Shown here: positions 1 to 5,999 of the stretch, in pieces
How positions within the stretch are numbered: position 1 is the first letter of the stretch
Layout: each line of letters starts with the position of its first letter
Assembly: GCA_002170275.2 (NCBI GenBank)
Contig: NHFH02000004.1
Coordinates: 20,203 to 26,201 of the forward strand
DNA length: 5,999 nucleotides
Direction of reading: 5' to 3'
From: Candidatus Pelagibacter sp. TMED106
GTDB lineage: Bacteria; Pseudomonadota; Alphaproteobacteria; Pelagibacterales; Pelagibacteraceae
Position numbers and translations under genes: made by a program
The notes under the pieces: model-generated
The model's database searches: none
Told to the model about the DNA's origin: nothing
What the model saw: the letters and a program-made list of their open reading frames with translations, nothing else

Positions 1-551
1 TGGATACAAGAAAATCTGATATTATGAATAAGAGTGTTAAATTTGGAGTTAAGCTCATTAACGATGTATCGGGATTAGATTATGACCATCAAACAATTGA
101 AATTTTAAAAAAATTTAATATTCCATTTGTAATTCAACATTCACAGGGAAATCCTGAAATTATGCAAAGAAATCCAAAATATAAAAATGTGTTATTAGAC
201 GTTTATGATTTTTTTGAGAAAAAAATTAAGTATATCAGAGCAAATGGCATCAAACATAATAATATAATATTAGATCCAGGTATAGGTTTTGGAAAAAATT
301 TGAAACATAATATGAACTTGATTAGTAATATTTCTATTTTCCATAGTCTTGGTTTTCCTGTAATGCTCGGTCTTTCTAGAAAAAGATTTATAAAAGATTT
401 ATCTGGAAAAAATGATACGAAAGAAAGATTAGGAGGAACTCTTAGCTCATCAATATTTGCTTTAATGCAAGGTGTTCAAATTTTAAGAACTCATGATGTT
501 AACGAGTTAATACAAGGTATAAAAGTTTTTAAAAATTTAACAAAGAATTAA
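1..551 (+). CDS. folP: Dihydropteroate synthase, 3' part (5' end lies outside the window)
   Basis: Dihydropteroate synthase joins 6-hydroxymethyl-dihydropterin pyrophosphate to p-aminobenzoate in cytosolic folate synthesis and is the sulfonamide target. The open frame runs in from the window edge: the first full codons (from base 3) read DTRKSDI, matching the family's conserved DTRK segment, so the ATG at base 24 is internal and not the start. Further family signatures follow in order: INDVSG (bases 57-74), a QGNPEIMQ segment, LDPGIGFGK (270-296), the SRK loop (from 375) and RTHDV near the C-terminus (486-500). These carry the Asn, Asp, Lys, Arg and His expected for pterin and phosphate binding. 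About 182 residues are visible; against roughly 280 in E. coli FolP, about 100 N-terminal residues are missing. The usual HMQG is HSQG here, a mild oddity. The stop TAA shares its last A with the ATG of glmM, indicating co-transcription and probable translational coupling. The identification is firm. Confidence 0.95.
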   Translation, partial: DTRKSDIMNKSVKFGVKLINDVSGLDYDHQTIEILKKFNIPFVIQHSQGNPEIMQRNPKYKNVLLDVYDFFEKKIKYIRANGIKHNNIILDPGIGFGKNLKHNMNLISNISIFHSLGFPVMLGLSRKRFIKDLSGKNDTKERLGGTLSSSIFALMQGVQILRTHDVNELIQGIKVFKNLTKN

Positions 552-1882
552 TGACAAAAAAATATTTTGGCACAGATGGAATAAGAGGTCTTGTAAATAG
601 TAAAAATATAAATGGAGATATGTTTTTTAAGTTTGGTTTGGCTGCTGGAACTTTTTTTAAAAACCAAAAAAAGGATAAACAAATTGCAATAATTGCTAAA
701 GACACTAGATTATCTGGTTATACTCTGGAGCCAGCACTAGTTTCAGGTCTTACATCTGCTGGCATGCATGTTTTTACACTTGGACCATTACCTACTAATG
801 GATTAGCTATGTTGACAAAAACTATGAAAGCAAACATGGGCATAATGATTACTGCTTCTCATAATCCACATTATGATAATGGTTTGAAGTTATTTGGACC
901 AGATGGATTAAAACTTTCAGACAAAATCGAAAAAAAAATAGAGGGCTTAATTGATAAAAAAATTGATAAGCAACTTTCAACCCCAAGAGTATTGGGAAGA
1001 GTCAAAAGATTAGAAGATGGTAATGAACTATACATTAAAATACTTAAAAAGAACTTTCCTAAAAATTTTAGTCTAAAAGGTTTAAAAATAGTAATAGACT
1101 GTGCTAATGGAGCTGGTTACAAATCAGGTCCGAAATTACTCAAATCCCTAGGGGCAAAAGTTACTTCAATTGGTACTAAACCAAATGGATTAAATATTAA
1201 TAAGAAATGTGGCTCAACATTTCCAAAAAAAATTCAATTCGCTGTAAAGAAAATTAGAGCAGACGTTGGTATTTCTTTAGATGGTGACGCTGATAGAGTC
1301 ATAATGTGTGATGAAAAAGGCAATATAGTTGATGGTGATCAGATTATTGCAGCATTAGCTTCAAGGTGGAAAATTAAGAAAATGTTGAGAGGTGGTGTAG
1401 TTGGTACCCAGATGTCAAACTATGGATTAGAAAAGTATTTTAGATTAAAAAAGATTAAATTTTTAAGAGCAAATGTTGGTGACAGGTATGTTAAAGAAAA
1501 AATGCAGAAATATAATTTTAACTTAGGAGGTGAACAGTCTGGTCATATAATTTTAGGAAAATTTGCAACCACTGGAGACGGATTATTGGTTGCTCTTGAA
1601 GTTCTATTTGCACTTAAAAAAGGGAAGAAAGCGAGTCAATTTTTTAATGTTTTTAGGCGAACTCCTCAAATTTTAGAAAACATAATCGTTAAAGATAAAA
1701 GTATAATTAATGCCACTAAAGTTAAAAAAGCAATCAAAGAAGCGAATAACTTAATGAAAGGTAATGGAAGAATGTTAGTTAGAAAATCAGGCACTGAACC
1801 AAAAATAAGAATAATGGGAGAGAGTGATAATAAAAAATTACTTATAAGATGTATAAAAATAATAAAAAAAAGAATTAATTAA
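551..1882 (+). CDS. glmM: Phosphoglucosamine mutase
   Basis: GlmM interconverts glucosamine-6-phosphate and glucosamine-1-phosphate in the cytosol, the step before GlmU makes UDP-GlcNAc for peptidoglycan and lipopolysaccharide. The 443 residues match the family's usual length (about 445) and show the four-domain phosphohexomutase layout. The N-terminal KYFGTDGIRG is at 4-13. The phosphoserine loop TASHNPHYDNG (101-111) has Ser103 as the catalytic phosphoryl carrier. The magnesium loop DGDADR is at 244-249, the sugar-specificity loop GGEQSGH at 326-332 and the phosphate-binding RKSGTEPKIR at 411-420. GEQSG, as opposed to GEMSG, fits GlmM better than phosphomannomutase. The ATG is fixed by the conserved N-terminus and overlaps the folP stop by one base. 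No clear Shine-Dalgarno sequence precedes it, so coupling to folP translation is likely. folP-glmM adjacency is common in proteobacteria (family knowledge). The product looks intact. Confidence 0.97.
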   Translation: MTKKYFGTDGIRGLVNSKNINGDMFFKFGLAAGTFFKNQKKDKQIAIIAKDTRLSGYTLEPALVSGLTSAGMHVFTLGPLPTNGLAMLTKTMKANMGIMITASHNPHYDNGLKLFGPDGLKLSDKIEKKIEGLIDKKIDKQLSTPRVLGRVKRLEDGNELYIKILKKNFPKNFSLKGLKIVIDCANGAGYKSGPKLLKSLGAKVTSIGTKPNGLNINKKCGSTFPKKIQFAVKKIRADVGISLDGDADRVIMCDEKGNIVDGDQIIAALASRWKIKKMLRGGVVGTQMSNYGLEKYFRLKKIKFLRANVGDRYVKEKMQKYNFNLGGEQSGHIILGKFATTGDGLLVALEVLFALKKGKKASQFFNVFRRTPQILENIIVKDKSIINATKVKKAIKEANNLMKGNGRMLVRKSGTEPKIRIMGESDNKKLLIRCIKIIKKRIN

Positions 1883-1883
1883 G

Positions 1884-2696
1884 TTGAGACCAAAATCTAA
1901 AATATTAATAATTGCTGGGTCTGATTCATCTGGTGGCGCTGGTATACAGGCTGATATAAAAACTATTACCGCTCTTGGATCCTATGCAATGACAGCGATC
2001 ACCGCTGTAACAGTTCAGAATACAACTGGTGTTAAATCTATTATTCCTATTGAACCTAAGGAAATTTTTAATCAAATAAAATTTACCTCTGAAGATATTA
2101 AACCTGATGGAATAAAGATTGGAATGCTTCACTCTTCTAAAGTTATAAAATCAGTAATTCGTTCAATTGATATTATAAAAGTAAAAAAAATAGTTTTAGA
2201 CCCTGTTATGGTTGCTAAGGGAGGAACAAAATTAATTGATGATAAGGCGATAAAACTACTAAAGAATGAATTGATAAAAAAAGTTAGTTTGATTACTCCT
2301 AACATTCCTGAGGCAGAAATATTGACTACAACCAAAATAAAGACAAAAGAAGATATGATTTATGCTGCTAGTAAACTGATTGAAATGGGAGCTAAAAATG
2401 TTTTAATAAAAGGTGGTCATTTAGATTCTAAATTTGTTAATGATATTTTTGTTAATAAAAAAGAGATAAAGATTATTAAAAATAGGAGAATTACAACCAA
2501 GAATACACATGGAACTGGATGTACTTTATCAGCAGCAATTATAAATTTTTTTTCATGTGGAAAAACGCTAAAGAAATCTTGTGAGCTTGCAACTAAGTAT
2601 GTACACACTTCAATTAAATCAAATATAAAATATGGTAAAGGAAATGGTCCAATAAACCACTTAAGTTCAATTTTGATTAATAAAAGATTTAAATAA
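1884..2696 (+). CDS. thiD: Hydroxymethylpyrimidine / phosphomethylpyrimidine kinase
   Basis: ThiD phosphorylates 4-amino-5-hydroxymethyl-2-methylpyrimidine (HMP) and then HMP-phosphate to the pyrophosphate that ThiE couples to the thiazole moiety in thiamine synthesis. The 270 residues are the usual length for this ribokinase-fold family. Motifs in order are [14 protein letters not shown] (11-24, substrate-binding Asp24), TVQN (43-46, HMP-contacting Gln), KIGML (78-82), DPVMVAKGG (106-114), [10 protein letters not shown] (138-147), KGGH (176-179), the anion hole THGTGCT (208-214) with catalytic Cys213, and GNGPINH (253-259). The frame has no ATG before Met36, which lies beyond the first conserved motif, so the start is the TTG at 1884, one base after the glmM stop. 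An ATT at 1878 is a less likely alternative. The position between glmM and purA leaves no leader for a TPP riboswitch, so expression probably follows the operon. SAR11 cells are known to depend on external HMP; a kinase for it would fit salvage, if the organism guess is right. Confidence 0.95.
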   Translation: MRPKSKILIIAGSDSSGGAGIQADIKTITALGSYAMTAITAVTVQNTTGVKSIIPIEPKEIFNQIKFTSEDIKPDGIKIGMLHSSKVIKSVIRSIDIIKVKKIVLDPVMVAKGGTKLIDDKAIKLLKNELIKKVSLITPNIPEAEILTTTKIKTKEDMIYAASKLIEMGAKNVLIKGGHLDSKFVNDIFVNKKEIKIIKNRRITTKNTHGTGCTLSAAIINFFSCGKTLKKSCELATKYVHTSIKSNIKYGKGNGPINHLSSILINKRFK

Positions 2697-3988
2697 TGAA
2701 AAATGTTGTTGTTGTTGGTTCTCAATGGGGAGATGAAGGGAAAGGTAAAATTGTTGATTGGCTTTCAGAACAAGCTGATGTAGTTATTCGATTTCAGGGT
2801 GGTCATAACGCTGGACATACTTTGGTGATTGAGGGAGTAACCTACAAATTAAGACTACTTCCTTCTGGAATAGTTAGAAAAGATAAAATCTCTATAATTG
2901 GAAATGGGGTTGTAATTGATCCTTGGTCACTTCTAGAAGAAATTGAGGAAATTAAAAAAAAGAAAATAGAAGTTGATACCAATAATTTTATGATTTCCGA
3001 ATCAGCAAATTTGATTTTACCATTTCATAAGGAAATGGATGAAATTAGAGAAGATGCTGCTGGCAAAGGTAAAATTGGAACTACCAGACGAGGAATAGGA
3101 CCTGCTTACGAAGATAAAGTAGGAAGAAGATCTATAAGAGTAATGGATTTAAGGTCTGAGAGTAACCTTGATCATAGATTAGAGAATGTATTGTTGCACC
3201 ATAATGCAATAAGAAAAGGATTAGGAAAAACAATATATAAAAAAGAACATCTAAAAAAAGAACTTTTAAAAATAGCTCCAAAAATACTAAAATTTTCTCA
3301 ACCAGTGTGGTTAAAAATTGATGAGTTTAAAAAACAAAAAAAAAAAATTTTATTCGAAGGTGCTCAAGGAGTTTTATTAGATGTTGATCATGGAACCTAT
3401 CCTTTTGTCACCTCATCAAATACTGTAGCTTCTAGTGCCGCGACAGGCACAGGCTGTGGACCGGATTCTATAAATTATGTGCTAGGCATTACTAAGGCTT
3501 ATACGACTAGAGTTGGAGAAGGACCTTTTCCAACAGAGTTAAAAGATGATGTTGGAGAATTGCTCGGTTCAAGAGGAAAGGAATTTGGAACAGTTACAAG
3601 CAGAAAGAGAAGGTGCGGATGGTTTGATGCGGTATTAGTAAGACAAACAATAAAAATTTCAGGAATTAATGGGATTGCACTTACCAAACTGGATGTTTTA
3701 GATGAATTAGATGAAATAAAAATGTGTGTTGAATATGAATTAGATGGAAAAAAAATAAAATATCTTCCTGCAGCTGTAGAAGATCAATTAAAAATTAAAC
3801 CTATTTATAAAACATTTCCAGGATGGAAACAATCTACCAGCGGTTCAAAAAATATTGAAGCTCTCCCAGAAAATGCAAAAAAGTATATCTATGCAGTTGA
3901 AGATTTTATAGGAGCAAAAATTTCTAGTATTTCAACGAGTCCTGAGAGAGATGATACAATTCTTTTAGAAGATCCTTTTAACGATTAA
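2696..3988 (+). CDS. purA: Adenylosuccinate synthetase
   Basis: PurA condenses IMP with aspartate using GTP to form adenylosuccinate, the first committed step from IMP to AMP, as a cytosolic dimer. The 430 residues match the E. coli enzyme (432). The N-terminal GTP/Mg loop [11 protein letters not shown] (8-18) contains catalytic Asp13, and GGHNAGHT (35-42) contains the catalytic His41. IMP- and GTP-site motifs follow: GTTRRGIGP (128-136), EGAQG (221-225), [13 protein letters not shown] (231-243), [11 protein letters not shown] (271-281), the aspartate/GTP loop with TSRKRRCGW (301-309), the guanine-recognition KLDVLD (331-336) and STSPERDDT (413-421). The start is fixed by the conserved N-terminus; its A is also the last base of the thiD stop. 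A run of 12 adenines (3336-3347) encodes part of a Lys-rich linker before the EGAQG motif, and the frame stays open through it. The 3' end overlaps the convergent rpoH by 4 bp, and no terminator hairpin is visible. The product looks intact. Confidence 0.98.
   Translation: MKNVVVVGSQWGDEGKGKIVDWLSEQADVVIRFQGGHNAGHTLVIEGVTYKLRLLPSGIVRKDKISIIGNGVVIDPWSLLEEIEEIKKKKIEVDTNNFMISESANLILPFHKEMDEIREDAAGKGKIGTTRRGIGPAYEDKVGRRSIRVMDLRSESNLDHRLENVLLHHNAIRKGLGKTIYKKEHLKKELLKIAPKILKFSQPVWLKIDEFKKQKKKILFEGAQGVLLDVDHGTYPFVTSSNTVASSAATGTGCGPDSINYVLGITKAYTTRVGEGPFPTELKDDVGELLGSRGKEFGTVTSRKRRCGWFDAVLVRQTIKISGINGIALTKLDVLDELDEIKMCVEYELDGKKIKYLPAAVEDQLKIKPIYKTFPGWKQSTSGSKNIEALPENAKKYIYAVEDFIGAKISSISTSPERDDTILLEDPFND
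3336..3347 (+). repeat. Run of 12 adenines within purA
   Basis: Twelve consecutive A bases follow a C at 3335 and are followed by TTTT, covering the Gln-Lys-Lys-Lys-Ile stretch at about residues 214-218 of PurA, a poorly conserved linker just before the EGAQG motif. The reading frame is intact at this length. It is the longest homopolymer I noticed in the window. Such runs are prone to slippage in replication, transcription and sequencing, so a one-base difference here in a related assembly should be read with care. Confidence 0.9.
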
Positions 3989-4872
3989 TTAAGTGGTAAT
4001 AAGTTTTTTGACTTAGCAGAAAGCAGCATATGCTTTTGAAGTTTTTCGAAAGCTTTATTTTCTATTTGTCTAACTCTTTCTCGGCTAATTTTATATTGTT
4101 TACTTAAGTCCTCAAGAGTTGTTGGATTATCATTCAATCTTCTAGAGTACAAAATTTCTCTTTCTCTATCATTGAGTATCTTTATTGACTCTTTAAGTAA
4201 ATCTTTTCTTTGTTTCATTTCTTCTTTGTGTGCAAATTTAAGTTCATGATCTAATTCTTTATCAACTAACCAATCTTGCCATTCATCACCATCTTCACCA
4301 ATTTGTGCATTTAAAGAGTATTCTTTTCCAGATAATCTTCTATTCATTGAAACCACTTCATCTTCACTAACATCCAATTTATTTGCAATTTCATTAACGT
4401 GCTCAGGTTTCATATCACCTTCTGATTGAGGCGAAATTTGATTTTTTATTTTTTTTAAATTGAAAAATAATTTTTTTTGCGCAGTTGTTGTGCCAATTTT
4501 AACTAAACTCCAAGATCTTAGAATATATTCTTGAATAGAAGCTTTAATCCACCACATAGCATATGTAGCTAACCTAAAACCTTTTTCAGGTTCAAATTTT
4601 TTTACTGCTTGCATTAAACCAATATTTCCCTCAGAAATCATTTCATTTATTGGAAGACCATATCCTTTATAGCCCATCGCAATCTTTGCCACTAGTCTTA
4701 GATGACTTGTAACTAGTTTTTCAGCAGATTTGATATTTCCTGTAGTTTTCCAATTTTTTGCCAGCATATATTCTTCCTCTGCAGCCAACATAGGAAATTT
4801 TTTAATTTGCTCCAGGTAGGCAGTCAAACCACCTTCGTTAGATAGTACAGGGAGATTATTATTTATTGTCAT
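3985..4872 (-). CDS. rpoH: RNA polymerase heat-shock sigma factor (sigma-32 type)
   Basis: RpoH directs core RNA polymerase to heat-shock promoters controlling chaperones and proteases. The 295-residue product aligns by eye with RpoH throughout. The N-terminal region has [19 protein letters not shown] (16-34), the counterpart of sigma-32 region 1.2. Region 2.1 lies around [10 protein letters not shown] (56-65) and region 2.2 at [15 protein letters not shown] (81-95). Region 2.3-2.4 (about 99-125) contains [20 protein letters not shown], used in -10 melting and recognition. The RpoH-box [10 protein letters not shown] (132-141) separates it from sigma-70 and from other heat-shock-unrelated sigmas. 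Region 4.2 (252-280) has the helix-turn-helix around [17 protein letters not shown] for the -35 element. The start ATG is the one that gives the family N-terminus; nothing like a Shine-Dalgarno precedes it. It lies 46 bp downstream of rluD on the same strand and overlaps the 3' end of purA by 4 bp. Alphaproteobacteria may carry several RpoH copies; whether this one is unique cannot be judged here. Confidence 0.96.
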   Translation of the reverse strand: MTINNNLPVLSNEGGLTAYLEQIKKFPMLAAEEEYMLAKNWKTTGNIKSAEKLVTSHLRLVAKIAMGYKGYGLPINEMISEGNIGLMQAVKKFEPEKGFRLATYAMWWIKASIQEYILRSWSLVKIGTTTAQKKLFFNLKKIKNQISPQSEGDMKPEHVNEIANKLDVSEDEVVSMNRRLSGKEYSLNAQIGEDGDEWQDWLVDKELDHELKFAHKEEMKQRKDLLKESIKILNDREREILYSRRLNDNPTTLEDLSKQYKISRERVRQIENKAFEKLQKHMLLSAKSKNLLPLN

Positions 4873-4918
4873 ATTTATAATATGTTTATTTAATTAACTA
4901 TAATTATATTTCAATATT
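4873..4918 (-). promoter_or_regulatory. rluD-rpoH spacer, possible rpoH promoter / 5' leader
   Basis: This 46-bp spacer has only three G or C bases. Read on the minus strand it holds TTGAAA (4914-4909), a fair -35 box but with only a poor -10 (TAAATA, 4892-4887) 16 bp later, and a good -10-like TATTAT (4882-4877) close to the rpoH ATG with no -35 at standard spacing. A TATAAT (4908-4903) is also present without a partner -35. At this AT content such matches are expected by chance, so the site of any rpoH promoter is unresolved. The spacer shows no GC stem or U-tract terminator for rluD, and it is too short and too AT-rich to form an obvious RNA thermometer. Confidence 0.25.
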
Positions 4919-5899
4919 TTATTTGTTAGTATTTCTTAGTAATTTTAGAATATTTTCAAGTTCATGTGGCAAAATTGAGGAAAAATTCATTTCTTCATTA
5001 GTTTTGGGGTGAATAAAGCCTAATGTTTTTGCGTGAAGAAATTGTCTATTTAATTTATAAATTTTATCTTTTAAATTATTATCAATATTCTTCAGTTTTT
5101 TGTATTTTTTTTTATATTTTTCATCACCAACTATACTATTGCCCTTATGGTTCATGTGAACTCTTATTTGATGAGTTCTACCTGTTTCTAATCTACATTC
5201 TACTAAACTTAGTGTAGGGGTTTTGTCATTTTCAAAGACCTCTAAAGTTTTAAAGTTAGTGATCGCTCTTTTACCTTTAGAATGACTAACTTCCATCATT
5301 TGTCTATTTTTTGAACTTCTAGTTATAAAGGTATCAATTTTTCCTGAAGAAGGTCTAAGTTTTCCCCATATTAATAATTGATAAATTCTTGTAATTGAAT
5401 GTTTATTAAACTGAGAAGATAGATTTTCATGTGTCTCATTATTTTTTGCTATAACAATTAATCCTGAAGTATCTTTATCTATTCTATGAACTATCCCAGG
5501 TCTAAGTTCATCATTAATATTAGAAAGAGCACTTTTATTATAATGGATTAAAGCATTAACCAAAGTATTTTCATAGTTACCGGCCCCTGGATGCATAACA
5601 ATACCCGCAGGTTTATTGATGACTATTAAATCTTTATCTTCATAAATTATATCTAATTTGAAATTAAAAGGTTTAAGAGAGACTTTTTTAGGTTTTGGAA
5701 TTTGAAGAACAAGCTTATCACCTTCAGATACTTTTTTAGATGGACTTTTAACTATTTTTCCATTTAGTTTTAATTTTTGATTTAAAATTAAATTTTTAAT
5801 TCTAGTTCGACTGATAAGTTGCTCTCTTTTGTTAATAAAAATATCAACTCGAAGATTGTTTTCTTTTGTTTCAACAATTAAATTAATGTTTTTTTCCAT
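4919..5899 (-). CDS. rluD: RluA-family 23S rRNA pseudouridine synthase (RluD-like)
   Basis: RluD isomerises uridines in helix 69 of 23S rRNA (1911, 1915 and 1917 in E. coli numbering) to pseudouridine during large-subunit assembly. The 326-residue product equals E. coli RluD in length. An N-terminal S4 RNA-binding domain spans about 15-65 (RVDIFINKR, RTRIKNLI, GKIVKSPSKKVSEGD). The catalytic domain follows with YEDKDLIVINKPAGIVMHPG (86-105), then the active-site loop HRIDKDTSGL (138-147) with catalytic Asp141. The C-terminal ETGRTHQIRVHM (238-249) and GDEKY (258-262) complete the fold. The S4 domain and the VMHPG segment favour RluD over RluA or truncated relatives; RluC is the nearest alternative, so the family call is firmer than the exact target sites. 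The ATG gives a normal N-terminus and has no Shine-Dalgarno sequence. The gene lies directly upstream of rpoH on the same strand, a pairing I recall from other alphaproteobacteria, and is divergent from the tRNA-Arg gene. Confidence 0.9.
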   Translation of the reverse strand: MEKNINLIVETKENNLRVDIFINKREQLISRTRIKNLILNQKLKLNGKIVKSPSKKVSEGDKLVLQIPKPKKVSLKPFNFKLDIIYEDKDLIVINKPAGIVMHPGAGNYENTLVNALIHYNKSALSNINDELRPGIVHRIDKDTSGLIVIAKNNETHENLSSQFNKHSITRIYQLLIWGKLRPSSGKIDTFITRSSKNRQMMEVSHSKGKRAITNFKTLEVFENDKTPTLSLVECRLETGRTHQIRVHMNHKGNSIVGDEKYKKKYKKLKNIDNNLKDKIYKLNRQFLHAKTLGFIHPKTNEEMNFSSILPHELENILKLLRNTNK

Positions 5900-5922
5900 A
5901 AAATGTAATATTAATACTAAAT
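5900..5922. promoter_or_regulatory. 23-bp divergent spacer between rluD and tRNA-Arg, possible two-way promoter
   Basis: This AT-rich spacer is the only DNA between the rluD start codon and the first base of the tRNA. Leftward, a TAATAT -10-like box (5913-5908) lies 18 bp from TTGAGC (5937-5932), which would put the -35 of rluD inside the tRNA D-arm and the transcript start almost on the rluD ATG, giving little or no leader. Rightward, TAATAT (5906-5911) and TAATAC (5912-5917) are -10-like, but upstream only T-rich sequence inside the rluD coding region is found at -35 distance. Each half-match is weak. The geometry, however, forces promoter parts of both genes into the neighbouring gene unless they are transcribed from further away. 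Confidence 0.3.
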
Positions 5923-5999
5923 GCGCTTGTAGCTCAACTGGATAGAGCGCCTGACTTCGGATCAGGAGGTTCTGGGTTCGACTCCTAGCAGGCGCACCA
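5923..5999 (+). tRNA. tRNA-Arg, anticodon UCG
   Basis: The 77 bases fold into a complete cloverleaf. The acceptor stem pairs GCGCTTG with CAGGCGC (one G-U at the fifth pair). The D stem pairs GCTC with GAGC around the loop AACTGGATA. The anticodon stem pairs CCTGA with TCAGG around the 7-base loop CTTCGGA, giving U33 and anticodon UCG, followed by G37. A five-base variable region AGGTT precedes the T arm, where CTGGG pairs with CCTAG (one G-U) around TTCGACT. The discriminator is A and CCA is encoded, ending exactly at the window edge. An A after the GG of the D loop agrees with the A20 arginine identity element. This tRNA reads CGA, and possibly other CGN codons by wobble. It diverges from rluD, 23 bp away. 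What follows it is not visible. Confidence 0.97.

Noticed and set aside
24..551. A complete 175-residue protein starting at the ATG at base 24
   Set aside because: The frame is open to the window edge and the codons before this ATG (DTRKSDI) match a conserved dihydropteroate synthase segment, so this is an internal methionine of a truncated folP.
1926..2335. Two 68-codon open frames on the minus strand inside thiD
   Set aside because: Both are fully antisense to conserved thiD sequence with no family resemblance or start signals.
2417..2725. 102-codon open frame on the minus strand, across the thiD end and purA start
   Set aside because: It lies antisense to conserved thiD and purA motifs, is low-complexity Phe/Leu/Ile/Asn-rich, and has no recognisable domain. 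Open antisense frames are expected opposite AT-rich coding DNA.
3499..3687. 62-codon open frame on the minus strand inside purA
   Set aside because: It mirrors the conserved GTP-loop region of purA and has no features of its own.
4019..4037. Small hairpin GAAAGCA / TGCTTTT as a terminator for purA
   Set aside because: The stem is 6-7 bp of mostly A-T pairs including a wobble, lies inside rpoH coding sequence, and is not followed directly by a T tract. It is within chance for this composition.
5023..5217. 64-codon open frame on the plus strand inside rluD
   Set aside because: It is antisense to rluD and rich in Tyr/Phe/Leu, as expected opposite Lys/Asn-rich coding sequence; nothing supports a membrane peptide beyond composition.
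5923..5999. tRNA-Arg 3' end as an attachment site for an integrated element
   Set aside because: tRNA 3' ends are common integration sites, but the window stops at the CCA and shows no repeat of the tRNA end or integrase gene, so nothing supports it.
1..5999. A previously undescribed system in this window
   Set aside because: Every protein gene matches a well-known housekeeping family with its key residues in place, and non-coding DNA totals about 70 bp. No unknown gene, array or mobile element remains to be explained.

Overview
This is a compact, AT-rich stretch of housekeeping genes. Long A and T runs, AGA-dominated arginine codons, very short spacers and the gene types suggest a streamlined alphaproteobacterium. 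The best guess is the SAR11/Pelagibacter group. That placement is inferred from base composition, compactness, an alphaproteobacterial-type RpoH and the gene neighbourhood; no search was run.

Layout. Bases 1-3988 read rightward as one apparent operon: the 3' part of folP (dihydropteroate synthase, folate), glmM (phosphoglucosamine mutase, cell-wall precursor), thiD (HMP/HMP-phosphate kinase, thiamine) and purA (adenylosuccinate synthetase, AMP synthesis). The junctions are extremely tight. folP/glmM and thiD/purA each share one base in a TAATG, and glmM/thiD are one base apart, with thiD using a TTG start. Bases 3985-5899 read leftward: rluD (23S rRNA pseudouridine synthase) followed, after a 46-bp spacer, by rpoH (heat-shock sigma factor). 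purA and rpoH meet tail to tail with a 4-bp overlap. At the right edge a complete tRNA-Arg with anticodon UCG (5923-5999, CCA encoded) reads rightward, divergent from rluD with only 23 bp between them.

How the genes work together. The rightward genes supply small-molecule precursors (folate, UDP-GlcNAc, thiamine pyrophosphate, AMP) and look co-transcribed for compactness, not because they form one pathway. The leftward pair joins ribosome maturation to stress transcription. No stretch of 300 bases lacks a gene; the only non-coding DNA is 1 bp at 1883, 46 bp at 4873-4918 and 23 bp at 5900-5922.

I see no mobile element, CRISPR array, toxin-antitoxin pair, defence system or unknown gene, and no sign of a novel system. 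The points worth a second look concern genome streamlining: a terminator-free convergent overlap, promoters that must lie inside neighbouring genes, starts without Shine-Dalgarno sequences, a UCG-anticodon tRNA-Arg matched to local CGA preference, and a 12-A run inside purA.
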